Below are positions 1 through 6,774 of a stretch of DNA of 17,237 bases, in pieces (position 1 is the first letter of the stretch; the number at the start of each line of letters is the position of its first letter). The DNA is taken from the NCBI RefSeq assembly GCF_001557235.1, contig NZ_LSJI01000056.1, forward strand, positions 1 to 17,237, in the 5' to 3' direction. Made by a program: the position numbers and the translations under genes. Source of the stretch: Phenylobacterium sp. CCH9-H3 (GTDB lineage: Bacteria > Pseudomonadota > Alphaproteobacteria > Caulobacterales > Caulobacteraceae). Under the pieces are notes generated by a model. The model did not search any database, was not told the DNA's origin, and was given only the letters and a program-made list of their open reading frames with translations.

Positions 1-1
1 C

Positions 2-919
2 GACACGTTGCACGAGGCCAACCGCCAGTCGGGGAAGGATCACTATCAGCTGGTGTTGGTGTCTGAAGACCTCGAGCCCTTGCGATCCTCGGCCGGGCCC
101 CGCATTCTGGCTGACGCCGCCCTCGCCGAATTCGCCGGGCAGATAGACACCCTGATCGTGCTCCCGGCCGCCCGCGGCCAGGCGCTTCCCGGAACGGAGG
201 AAGCGATAGCCTGGCTGAAACGTACGGCTCCCACCACGAGGCGGTTCGGCTCCACCTGTACGGGTGCGTTCATTCTGGGCGCGGCCGGGCTTTTGGCTGG
301 CCGTCGGGTGACGACCCACTGGCAGTTCGCGGACGAGCTGGCCGCCCGTCATCCCGAGGCCATTGTGGAACCCGACCGCATCTTCATTCGGGATGGCGAC
401 ATGTTCAGTTCGGCGGGCGTCAGCGCCGCGTTCGACCTCATGCTCGCGCTAGTCGAAGAGGACCTTGGCCGTGAGACGGCGCTCGCGGTCGCGCAGTTCT
501 TTGTCCTGTTCCTCAAGCGACCCGGCGGGCAATCGCAGTTCAGCGCCCAGCTGGCGGCGCAGTTTTCCGCCAAGGAGCCCATTCGCGAGGCGCTTCGCTG
601 GGTGAACGAGAACCTGCGTGGCGATCTTTCGGTGGGGCGGCTCGCGCGGGAAGCCGGCATGAGCGAGCGCAATTTCGCACGCGCCTTCGCGCGAGAGACA
701 AAAATGACGCCGGCGGCCTATGTCGAAATTGCTCGGGTGGATTCAGCGCGTCGACTGCTGGAAGAGCGGAAGCTCCCGTTGCAGCGGATCGCCGCGGCAA
801 GTGGCTTCTCGACCCTGCAGGCCATGCGCCGGGCCCTCTTTCGCCACCTGGGCGCAACGCCGACGGAGTATCGCGAGCGCTTCGGCTCTGCCTTTGTCGT
901 CGAGGACGCTGAGCCTTGA
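2..919 (+). CDS. GlxA-family transcriptional regulator (DJ-1/PfpI + AraC HTH), 5' partial
   Basis: This is a transcription factor with an N-terminal DJ-1/PfpI (class I glutamine amidotransferase-like) domain and a C-terminal AraC DNA-binding domain. The reading frame is open to the left edge, and the first codons (from base 2) read DTLHEANRQ. This matches the end of the usual GlxA N-terminal segment, so roughly 15-20 residues lie outside the window and the TTG at 8 is probably not the start. Counting from that TTG, the nucleophile-elbow motif GSTCTGAFILGAAGLL puts Cys at about 84, and the TTHW motif follows. The AraC domain covers about residues 190-300, with two helix-turn-helix units (LAREAGMSERNFARAF and IAAASGFSTLQAMRRAL). 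GlxA-type proteins often act as activators of nearby catabolic or stress genes, but the ligand cannot be told from sequence. The gene ends in TGA at 917-919, and 203 nt without a gene follow. Confidence 0.9.
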   Translation, partial: DTLHEANRQSGKDHYQLVLVSEDLEPLRSSAGPRILADAALAEFAGQIDTLIVLPAARGQALPGTEEAIAWLKRTAPTTRRFGSTCTGAFILGAAGLLAGRRVTTHWQFADELAARHPEAIVEPDRIFIRDGDMFSSAGVSAAFDLMLALVEEDLGRETALAVAQFFVLFLKRPGGQSQFSAQLAAQFSAKEPIREALRWVNENLRGDLSVGRLAREAGMSERNFARAFARETKMTPAAYVEIARVDSARRLLEERKLPLQRIAAASGFSTLQAMRRALFRHLGATPTEYRERFGSAFVVEDAEP

Positions 920-1045
920 TGACGCGCGCTTGAGGAAGCCGAAGTGAGGCGGGCGGAGGAACTCATGGCGGGTGGCCGGAGCCGCGTCCAGATTGGCCGA
1001 AACTGCACCTTGTTCCGGCTCGTATTGCGCGCGCCGACCCGGTAG

Positions 1046-1060
1046 ATCCCGAATCGGGAT
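1046..1060. promoter_or_regulatory. 15-bp perfect dyad upstream of the FixJ-like gene
   Basis: ATCCCGAATCGGGAT is a perfect inverted repeat (7 bp arms, 1 bp centre), 63-77 nt before the ATG at 1123. A TATACA hexamer, a possible -10 element, lies downstream at 1091-1096, but I see no convincing -35 partner. The dyad could be an operator for the regulator at 1123-1920 or for another factor. No protein can be assigned, and a chance palindrome is possible. Confidence 0.25.
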
Positions 1061-1122
1061 GCAGAAACGTCCACACGAGTAACTCACGCGTATACAATTC
1101 CTGCTTCTGCGGATTCTTCGCT

Positions 1123-1920
1123 ATGAGGTCTCTTCTCTCAGTCACATTTGGGGCGGACGACGTGTCCTCCGGGAACGACCTTACGCCCGCTTCCGCGCAC
1201 CGGGACGTGGCGCCTTCCAGCGCCATCAAGCTCCACACCGACACATCACCGGCTCGCGACGCGCAGACGGATTTTGAGCCCGGCTCGCGAAGTCCGCCGT
1301 CCGCGGGCGCGGTCTACATCGTCCAAGGGGACCTGGCGGTCGCGGACGCTCTGAAGCACTCGCTGCGCGAGGCCGCGTGCGCCGTCCGCATCTTCTCAAG
1401 AGCGGTCGAGTTCCTCGACGACGCATCCCTGTTGCCGCCGGGGTGTGTCATCACCGCGATGCGCTTGCCGGGAATGAGCGGCTTGGAACTGATCCGTGAG
1501 ATCCGGGACCGACGCCTCCCCTTCGAGGGCATCCTGGTATCCGACGAAGGCGATGTCAGGACCGCTGTGGCGGCGATTCAAGCGGGCGCCACGGACGTGA
1601 TCGAGAAGCCGGTCTTTCCGGGCGCGCTCCTCGAAGCTGTCGAAAACGCTCAGCGGCGGCTCCGCCAGCGCACGGGAGAAGCGTGGGCGCTGGCCAGCTT
1701 TCGGCAAGCCCTGGCACGCCTCACGCCTCGGGAACGTGACGTGCTCTCCGGGGTGGTCTCGGGCCGGTCGAACAAGGAAATCGCGCGCGAACTCGGTATC
1801 AGCCCTCGTACCGTCGAGTTGCACCGCGCGAACTTGCGGATCAAGACACAGACCCGCGCCACGGCGGACCTGGTCAGGCTGGCGGTGAATCCACAGGCGA
1901 ACACCTATGCCGCGGCGTGA
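1123..1920 (+). CDS. FixJ-like regulator with degenerate receiver and LuxR HTH
   Basis: A 265-residue protein with three parts. Residues 1-60 are a low-complexity, Ser/Pro/Ala-rich extension; about 63-180 is a FixJ-type receiver; about 198-262 is a LuxR/GerE helix-turn-helix (LTPRERDVLSGVVSGRSNKE, then ELGISPRTVELHR). The receiver fold is recognisable (VYIV, LPGMSGLEL, GDVRTAV, IEKPV), but key residues are missing. The acidic pair is Gln68-Gly69 and the phosphoacceptor position is Ala112 (TAMRLPG where FixJ has xDxRMPG). Ser140 and Lys162 keep the switch positions. It therefore probably binds DNA without aspartyl phosphorylation, perhaps constitutively or through protein contacts. No good ribosome-binding site precedes the ATG at 1123. 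An in-frame GTG at 1162, preceded by GGGGCGGA, is a possible alternative and would remove 13 residues of the extension. The gene stands alone in its orientation context. Confidence 0.85.
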   Translation: MRSLLSVTFGADDVSSGNDLTPASAHRDVAPSSAIKLHTDTSPARDAQTDFEPGSRSPPSAGAVYIVQGDLAVADALKHSLREAACAVRIFSRAVEFLDDASLLPPGCVITAMRLPGMSGLELIREIRDRRLPFEGILVSDEGDVRTAVAAIQAGATDVIEKPVFPGALLEAVENAQRRLRQRTGEAWALASFRQALARLTPRERDVLSGVVSGRSNKEIARELGISPRTVELHRANLRIKTQTRATADLVRLAVNPQANTYAAA

Positions 1921-2467
1921 CGGCGGACCGGCGCCAGGGATACATCGCAGCCTGGATCGGGCGACCACACCGCCTTGCGTCCGGGTTTCGTGCGTCGGAC
2001 GCGTGTCCGGCCCGGGGATCTCCGATCTCGCGGCTCCGCGCAAGCCTCCCATCGATGCTGGCGGAATTCGCCCCCACTTTGGCGGAAACCGGCGCCGACC
2101 ATCGTTCGATACCCGCAATATCATACGCTAAGACAGACAAGCACAGCTTCTCTTCGCAAAGAAGGAGAGCGCGCCGGCGGATAAATCTAGATGAGCACAT
2201 TCGACCAGGTTCTTCTTTCACGCGGCAGGGAATTTCTGCACGACGACCTGGAGATCGACCCCGACCACCGACGTTCGGCTCATCGAGATCGGCCTGGCCG
2301 CTGGCTTGAGGGCGCTTTCCCGCATCTCTCGACAGCGTAGCGACCCGACCGCCGACGTCCCGGCCGCAGCCTGAGGCGCCCGGCGCCCCATGACTTGGTG
2401 ACCGCCGAGCGAGCCTTCCGATCGCCGCCTGGCCCTGCCGCCGCCTCCTATTTCCCCGGATCCAACC
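1921..2467. other. Gene-poor stretch between regulators
   Basis: This 547-nt stretch contains no convincing intact gene. All longer open frames here are Arg/Pro/Gly-rich and look like shadows of high GC content. From 1921 to 2190 I see nothing beyond a relatively AT-rich patch around 2105-2160 that could hold a promoter. From 2191 to 2374 there is a probable frameshifted small gene, listed separately. From 2375 to 2467 nothing is recognisable. Confidence 0.5.
2191..2374 (+). pseudogene. Probable small gene with a +1 frameshift
   Basis: From the ATG at 2191 the frame reads MSTFDQVLLSRGREFLHDDL and then EIDPDH, a protein-like sequence. Beyond about base 2268 this frame turns into Arg/His/Pro-rich sequence and stops at 2338-2340. 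The neighbouring frame continues sensibly from there as DVRLIEIGLAAGLRALSRIS, followed by RQRSDPTADVPAAA and TGA at 2372-2374. Removing one base near 2267-2269 (ACCACCGAC) joins the two into a product of about 60 residues. GAAGGAGA at 2161-2168 is a good ribosome-binding sequence but lies 22 nt before the ATG, which is too far, so initiation is unclear. I do not recognise the family. It may be a real pseudogene, a sequencing error or programmed frameshifting. Confidence 0.35.
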
Positions 2468-2506
2468 ATGACCTGTCCCGGGCCGCCCGCGACAGCGAGG
2501 AAAGCC

Positions 2507-3262
2507 ATGTCGTCAATGCCGTCAGCGCAGTGTCGAGCGACCGAGGCCGCGGTTATGTCCCTTGCTCACGCCCCGCAAGGGCGGCCCCACGGCGGTTCGC
2601 CGCGGGATGCCGCGTCAGCAGCTGACGCCAGTGGAAGGACATCGTCCGGGACAGACCAGGTCTGTCGCGATTGCGGGTTCGCGCGAGGAATCCACGCCCG
2701 CCACTGTCCCGTCTTCGAAGACGCCCTTCTTGCCGGAGTCCGAGCACAGTCGGCGTCGGGCATTGCGGAACAAGCCAGAGCGGATGCCTGCCGTCGCGCG
2801 CGCCCTGCAAAGGGCGCTCCGCCTGGAGACAACGGCCCCGAGCGCGCGCGAAAGGACTCCGTTCGCGCGAATCCGACCGAACCGAAGCCGAAGGTCCTGA
2901 TCGCCGACGATCATCCCGTCCATCGCCAGTTGACCAGAGCCATCTTCGAGGCGCTCGCGTGTTCGGTCGACGTGGTGGAGGATGGGGCCGCCGCGCTCGC
3001 GCTCTGCGCCGTCGAAGCGTTCGATCTGGTTCTCATCGACCGTCACATGCCGGTGCTGGAGGGCGATGAGGCCGTCCGCAGGCTCCGCGCCGGTGGGGGT
3101 CCGTCGTCGCGGGCTTACGTGGCCAGCTGCTCGTCCGATCCTCCGGCCGACCTTGCGGCCGGATACGACGCCTGCGCGCCGAAGCCGCTGGATGTCGACG
3201 CGGCCTGCACCGTCCTCACCGAAGCGCTGGCCGCCGCCGCGTCCCCCGCAAAGCAGAACTGA
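2507..3262 (+). CDS. Single-domain (CheY-like) response regulator with odd N-terminal extension
   Basis: The C-terminal half is a complete receiver domain of the kind found at the ends of hybrid histidine kinases. It begins KVLIADDHP with the acidic pair and has the phosphoacceptor Asp178 in LIDRHMP (numbered from 2507) and the switch Lys in APKPLD. No output domain follows, so it probably passes a phosphate on or works by protein contact. The first ~125 residues are poorly structured and Ala/Arg/Pro-rich, and their third codon positions are visibly less GC-rich than in the receiver. They contain a Cys/His cluster (VCRDCGFARGIHARHC, residues 52-67) that might bind metal or be chance. The start at 2507 is chosen because GAGGAAA sits just before it. 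ATG at 2468, 2516 or 2555 are alternatives, and no ATG, GTG or TTG occurs later, before the receiver. A second gene begins 11 nt after the stop. Confidence 0.72.
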   Translation: MSSMPSAQCRATEAAVMSLAHAPQGRPHGGSPRDAASAADASGRTSSGTDQVCRDCGFARGIHARHCPVFEDALLAGVRAQSASGIAEQARADACRRARPAKGAPPGDNGPERARKDSVRANPTEPKPKVLIADDHPVHRQLTRAIFEALACSVDVVEDGAAALALCAVEAFDLVLIDRHMPVLEGDEAVRRLRAGGGPSSRAYVASCSSDPPADLAAGYDACAPKPLDVDAACTVLTEALAAAASPAKQN

Positions 3263-3273
3263 ACGCTATCGCC

Positions 3274-4582
3274 ATGGCGACGGCCCTGCCGGAGTTCGTC
3301 AGCGCCCCTGAGCTGCGCGTCTCGCGATTTCAGTCCGCAGGCCTTGAGGCCGCGATGGAGCAGTTCGCCAATCCTCAGGCGCTGGCGGCCGGCATGGTCT
3401 GCGTCATCGACCTGGATAGCGTGGTCCAGCGCTTCGGGAGCCGATGGCCCGTGCGACGCGAGCATGTACACGAGCACGTCGCCTCGACCCTGGACCGGCA
3501 GCTGGGCCCTACGGCGTACCACCTCCGGATCTCCGACACCGACGTCCTGATCTGCCAACCTGACAAGGAGCGGCTCGCAGGCCAGGCTCTGTGCCTACGC
3601 GCCCTGCGCGAGATCCTGACGCACTTTCTGGGTGACGGCGAGATGGCCGATGCGGGGGTGCACGAGGTCGTGCGCATCTCACCGGAGGGCGTCGAGGCGC
3701 GACGGGTCGATGTTCGGGTCGGCGCGGCCGAGGCGGCCGAACCGGTTGGCGAGGCGGGACGCGCCCCCCCGCCGGACTCGCCGAATTCCCTGGGCGGGGC
3801 GAACCAATGGACCCCTTTCGTCACGGCCTATGGCGTCGGGCTCCAGGTCACCACGCGGCTGGAACCGGTCCTTCAACTGCGCGAGCGGCGCGCCATTGGG
3901 CTGCGGCTCACGAACTGCGTGGCCCACCTGCGATCCGGCCGCCAGCTGCGCGGGCCGGAACTCGCGAGGCTCACGACCGCGGACCTGCTGCGCATCGACG
4001 TCGCGGGGCTGCTGAAAGGTCTCGAGGCGCTCCTGTCAGGAGGGCCGACGGGGTCTGACGGCCATCGTGCCCGTGACCTTGTCGAGCCTCTCGCATCCGG
4101 CCAGTCGCGCGCGCATCATCGCGGGCTTGCAGGAGGCGCGCGACCACGTGGAGGGCGGGGTCATCTGCGAGTTGCGGCTCATCGAGGGAGCTCCGTCAGC
4201 GGCGCTCACCCAGGCCGTCGCGATCGTTCGCCCGTACTGCCTGCTCGTGATCGGTCACCTCGAGGAGCCCAGCATCGGCCTGGCGAGGCTCCTGAAAGGG
4301 ACAGGACTCAATGGGGTGTCCACCCGTGTACCTCAGGCCCTGGAGGGCGCAGCCCTTATCGGATGGGCCGGCGCCGCCATCCGCAGCGCACGACATGCCA
4401 GCAAGTCGGTGCTTCTGTACGGGCTCTTGTCAGAGCACGCCATGAACACGGCCGTCGGCCTAGGCGCCACACACGGAAGCCGAGCGGATTGGAGCGTTGC
4501 GGCGCAGACGAATCCGCACGCTCAATTCTCCTCGCGTGCGGTTACGGGTTGCGCGCCGAGGGGTGGTGTCGAGGGGCGTTAG
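3274..4582 (+). pseudogene. Unrecognised two-part protein gene, broken by a frameshift in a GGGG run
   Basis: The frame from ATG 3274 (11 nt after the response regulator, likely the same transcript) gives a normal protein to about residue 259. It includes VCVIDLDSVVQRFG, YHLRISDTDVLICQPD and CLRALREILTHFLG. After the GGGG at 4050-4053 this frame becomes Arg/Gly/His-rich and runs on without a stop to 4683. The frame one base over then reads GLTAIVPVTLSSLSHPASRA, ARDHVEGGVICELRLIEGAP, IVRPYCLLVIGHLEEP and LLYGLLSEHAMNTAVGLGAT, ending at TAG 4580-4582. Dropping one G joins the halves exactly (GGPTGLTAIVPV), giving about 435 residues. I do not recognise the family with certainty. The first half is loosely like a degenerate GGDEF-type fold, and the second resembles conserved hypothetical proteins of Caulobacterales. 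Pairing with a CheY-like gene suggests a signalling partner. It may be a true pseudogene or a base-calling error. Confidence 0.65.
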
Positions 4583-4744
4583 TGGAGACGCGCGCGCCAC
4601 CCCTTGCGAAGGCCGTCGCGGGCGGTGGGAGCTGCGGCGACCATTGCAGGCCTCCGTTACCGACCCGCCCATGGAATGCGTGATTATCGTCACGAGATCA
4701 GGTTCCCGCCCGGCGGGCCGCCCTGCGCGCCGAAAGCCAGGTCG

Positions 4745-5224
4745 TCAGCCAGGCCATCCCAAGGGCGGGAACGTCGCGCCGAAGGTCCGTCCATCCGGCA
4801 GCTGGCAGTGGCCGCCGCCCCCGCCGGCCATGCCGGCGGTCGGCCGCGTAAGCCGGACGCGGCAACGCAGGTGGCCGTCCGGTCCGATGAGGTTTGCGAC
4901 CACCGCGCCATTGTAGTGGGAGATGAAGGCGCCCTCGGGGCCCCAGTGCTCCCAGCCCGGCCAGGGACGGTCCCAGCCCTGCCACAGCGGCTCGATCGCG
5001 GCGACCCGCGTCTCGCGGGTGATTTCGAACAAGGGACCGACATAGATTTCACCCGTGTCGAGCGACGCCGTCATCCGGCCGCTCCGCGTCCCGTCCTGCT
5101 TCCAGGTGAAGATCGCGCTGGCCGTACCGGCCCGCGACCTCCCCGTCCCCATCCCGGTCGCCGTTGTGCACCCGACCACGAGGAGCGCAACGAGCACCAT
5201 CGCGCAGTTCTTCGACGCTTCCAT
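4745..5224 (-). CDS. Putative lipoprotein of unknown function
   Basis: This 159-residue protein starts MEASKNCAMVLVALLVVGC, a lipoprotein signal peptide with lipobox VVGC and lipidated Cys19. It is therefore expected in the envelope as a mature form of about 141 residues. The mature part has a Gly-rich linker and then FTWKQDGTRSGRMTASLDTG, EIYVGPLFEI, several Trp residues (WQGWDRPWPGWEHWG) and a C-terminal Gly-rich GMAGGGGGHC segment. I recognise no family. The start is well supported: AGGAGGT lies 6 nt before the ATG. The gene has its own upstream region, separated from hdeD by an intrinsic terminator, with a CTGAC-N4-GTCAG palindrome centred about 64 nt before the start. It therefore probably belongs to the same regulon as the BON and peroxiredoxin genes. 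The 162 nt beyond its 3' end, up to the frameshifted gene at 4582, hold nothing recognisable. Confidence 0.82.
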   Translation of the reverse strand: MEASKNCAMVLVALLVVGCTTATGMGTGRSRAGTASAIFTWKQDGTRSGRMTASLDTGEIYVGPLFEITRETRVAAIEPLWQGWDRPWPGWEHWGPEGAFISHYNGAVVANLIGPDGHLRCRVRLTRPTAGMAGGGGGHCQLPDGRTFGATFPPLGWPG

Positions 5225-5281
5225 TGCGAGACCTCCTGATCGCTCCGATGCGCAATCATCGGTCTCCCGTGAAGGAGTTCC

Positions 5282-5295
5282 CTGACGCAGGTCAG
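5282..5295. promoter_or_regulatory. Crp/Fnr-like palindromic site before the lipoprotein gene
   Basis: CTGACGCAGGTCAG consists of two perfect inverted half-sites (CTGAC / GTCAG) around a 4-nt spacer. Its centre is about 64 nt before the lipoprotein start at 5224. The half-site and spacer match the Fnr/FixK pattern (TTGAT-N4-ATCAA) with changes at the outer and inner positions. Sites before both BON genes and the peroxiredoxin share this layout. It is the probable target of the regulator encoded at 9658-10389. Confidence 0.6.
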
Positions 5296-5330
5296 CACCT
5301 CGTCCGCAATCGTGAGCCGGGCGAGGCTTG

Positions 5331-5358
5331 GCGAAAAAGCGCCCTCCGACGGGAGGGC
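5331..5358 (-). terminator. Intrinsic terminator after hdeD
   Basis: On the minus strand a perfect 7-bp stem (GCCCTCC / GGAGGGC, + strand 5341-5347 and 5352-5358) with a 4-nt loop is followed after GC by five T residues (AAAAA at 5334-5338 on +). It lies 37 nt after the hdeD stop and ends the clpK-hsp20-hdeD transcript before the lipoprotein promoter. Confidence 0.8.
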
Positions 5359-5394
5359 CGGAGGGCGAGGCAGGCCGGAGCGGAGGACGTTCGT

Positions 5395-6021
5395 TCAGGC
5401 CGGATGCGGCGTGGCGTTGTGGTGCGGGTCGTTGGTCGAGCGTTGCGCGCGCAGGCGGTAGGCCAGCACCAGCAGGGTCACTCCGAACACGATGGCGTAG
5501 GCGCCCAGCCACCAGGTGAGCACCAGGGCTCCCAGGAGCGGGGTGATCGCCAGCAGGACCCCCGCGACGATGGCCAGCACGCCGCCCAGGCCCATCCACC
5601 AGCGGCCGTGGTCGCCTCGCAGTCGCACCGCGGCGACAACCGCGAGCCCGCCGGAAACGATCGACCAGGCGGCGATCAGGTAGACGAAGGCGATCATCGT
5701 CAGTCCCGGCAGGAGGATGGTGACGGCCGCGGCGATCAGACTGGTGACGCCCTGCAGGATGAGCACGCCCCAGCGCTGACGACGGCGCGCGGAGCGCACC
5801 CCGGCGATCAGGTTCAGCACCCCGTCGGACAGCATCAGCGCCGCGAAGACGATGACCAGCGACAGAACCGTCGCCCCGGGTGCGAAGAGGGCGACCAGCC
5901 CGAACACGATGGCGGCCACCCCCCGCAGGCCGACGGCCCACCAGTTTCGGGCCAGGAGGGCGCTCAGGGCGTCCACGCGACGTTCGGTGGCGGCGGTCGA
6001 GATGTCATCGGCGGTGGTCAT
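5395..6021 (-). CDS. hdeD: HdeD-family (DUF308) integral membrane protein
   Basis: A 208-residue inner-membrane protein with six hydrophobic segments, three pairs in the DUF308 repeat style: WWAVGLRGVAAIVFGLVALF, VLSLVIVFAALMLSDGVLNL, then LILQGVTSLIAAAVTILLPG, MIAFVYLIAAWSIVSGGLAV, WWMGLGGVLAIVAGVLLAIT and TWWLGAYAIVFGVTLLVLAY. HdeD proteins are linked to acid and heat tolerance, and hdeD is a standard member of transmissible heat-resistance loci; its molecular action is not established. The N-terminal ~25 residues and the His/Pro-rich tail are cytoplasmic by inference. The start has GGGAGA 7 nt upstream. It follows hsp20 by 65 nt on the same strand with no site or terminator between them, and a strong terminator follows, so it is the last gene of the clpK operon. 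Confidence 0.9.
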   Translation of the reverse strand: MTTADDISTAATERRVDALSALLARNWWAVGLRGVAAIVFGLVALFAPGATVLSLVIVFAALMLSDGVLNLIAGVRSARRRQRWGVLILQGVTSLIAAAVTILLPGLTMIAFVYLIAAWSIVSGGLAVVAAVRLRGDHGRWWMGLGGVLAIVAGVLLAITPLLGALVLTWWLGAYAIVFGVTLLVLAYRLRAQRSTNDPHHNATPHPA

Positions 6022-6086
6022 GGGATCGTCTCCCTGGAACGAGGGCGCGGAGCGCTGGCGGTTCGTGCTCCACCGGGTCGGTTCGC

Positions 6087-6602
6087 TCAGGCGGCCTGGC
6101 CTGTGGCCCGGGCGCTCTCGCTGGCGGAGGCCGCATTGGTGGTGACTGGCACGCGGCGTTTGCTCGCCTGGCGCTCGGACTTCGGAATGGCGATCCGCAG
6201 CACTCCGTTGTCGAGGGTCGCCTTGACGGCCTGGGCCTCAACCGACTGCGGCAGGCGGATCGAACGCTGCAACACCCCAAAGCGGCGCTCGGTGACATGT
6301 TGGTCGGCCCGCTCGACCTCCCGCTCCTCCTTCTTCTCGGCCCGCACAGTGAGCAGGTCGTCGTCCACATCGACCTCGATGTCCTCCTCGGCGACGCCGG
6401 GGAGTTCCACCGACACGCGGTATTCCTTGTCGGTCTCCTTCACGTCCAGGCGCGGGGCGATCAGTCCGCTGGGAAGCGCTTCGCCGGCGCCGGCGCGCGA
6501 GACCTCGTCGAAGAGGCGCCCCATCTCACGCTGGAGCAGGCCGAGCGGCGCCCAGCTCGCCTCTTCGATGAAGCGGAAGGGGGTGGGCAGGTTCCTCGCC
6601 AT
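6087..6602 (-). CDS. hsp20: Hsp20 / small heat-shock protein
   Basis: A 171-residue small heat-shock protein that holds unfolding proteins for the disaggregase encoded upstream. The N-terminal segment (MARNLPTPFRFIEEASWAPL) is followed by an alpha-crystallin domain at about residues 45-148, with the markers PRLDVKETDKEYRVSVELPG, the ERRFGVLQRSIRLPQSV strand region and the signature LDNGVLRIAIPK. A VPV motif near the C-terminus resembles the I/V-x-I/V anchor used in oligomer assembly. AGGAG lies 7 nt before the ATG, inside the last codons of the 55-residue gene upstream. The two genes are separated by one base (TGACATG), so translation is probably coupled. An hsp20 beside clpK is typical of heat-resistance loci. 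Confidence 0.95.
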   Translation of the reverse strand: MARNLPTPFRFIEEASWAPLGLLQREMGRLFDEVSRAGAGEALPSGLIAPRLDVKETDKEYRVSVELPGVAEEDIEVDVDDDLLTVRAEKKEEREVERADQHVTERRFGVLQRSIRLPQSVEAQAVKATLDNGVLRIAIPKSERQASKRRVPVTTNAASASESARATGQAA

Positions 6603-6603
6603 G

Positions 6604-6771
6604 TCAGGTCTCCTTTGACTTCGACGGAGGGGGATCGTCGGGCATCTCGCGGACTGTGCCGTGGCCCGCCCACGCAGGCGGGTCGCTGGCCGGGAAGGAT
6701 TCCTCCAGGGCTTCCTCCACCAAGTCGGGGGCGGGAGGATCAGGGTCCGGCGCGGGCTTGCTGCTGGACAT
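6604..6771 (-). CDS. 55-residue protein with SFPASDPP motif, between clpK and hsp20
   Basis: An intact short frame from ATG 6771 to TGA 6604-6606 encodes MSSSKPAPDPDPPAPDL, then VEEALEESFPASDPPAW, then an acidic/Pro/Lys tail ending PPPSKSKET. The core L(E/D)xSFPASDPPAW occurs, to my knowledge, in many small uncharacterised proteobacterial proteins, often near stress genes. Its role is unknown. It is Pro- and Asp/Glu-rich and probably unfolded, with no membrane segment or signal peptide. Its ATG is 3 nt after the clpK stop and its stop is 1 nt before the hsp20 ATG. Translation should therefore be coupled in the order clpK, this gene, hsp20. No strong ribosome-binding site precedes its own ATG, in keeping with coupling. 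It is short enough for automated calling to miss. Confidence 0.8.
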   Translation of the reverse strand: MSSSKPAPDPDPPAPDLVEEALEESFPASDPPAWAGHGTVREMPDDPPPSKSKET

Positions 6772-6774
6772 GGG

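Noticed and set aside
2084..2106. GGAAA...CGTT resembling an alphaproteobacterial EcfG general-stress promoter
   Set aside because: The spacing is several bases shorter than the usual 16-17 and the -35 element is imperfect. I found no good EcfG-type match before the stress genes either.
1396..2124. Minus-strand open frame of 242 codons overlapping the FixJ-like gene
   Set aside because: It is Arg/Pro-rich antisense of a recognisable receiver/LuxR gene, with no domain of its own.
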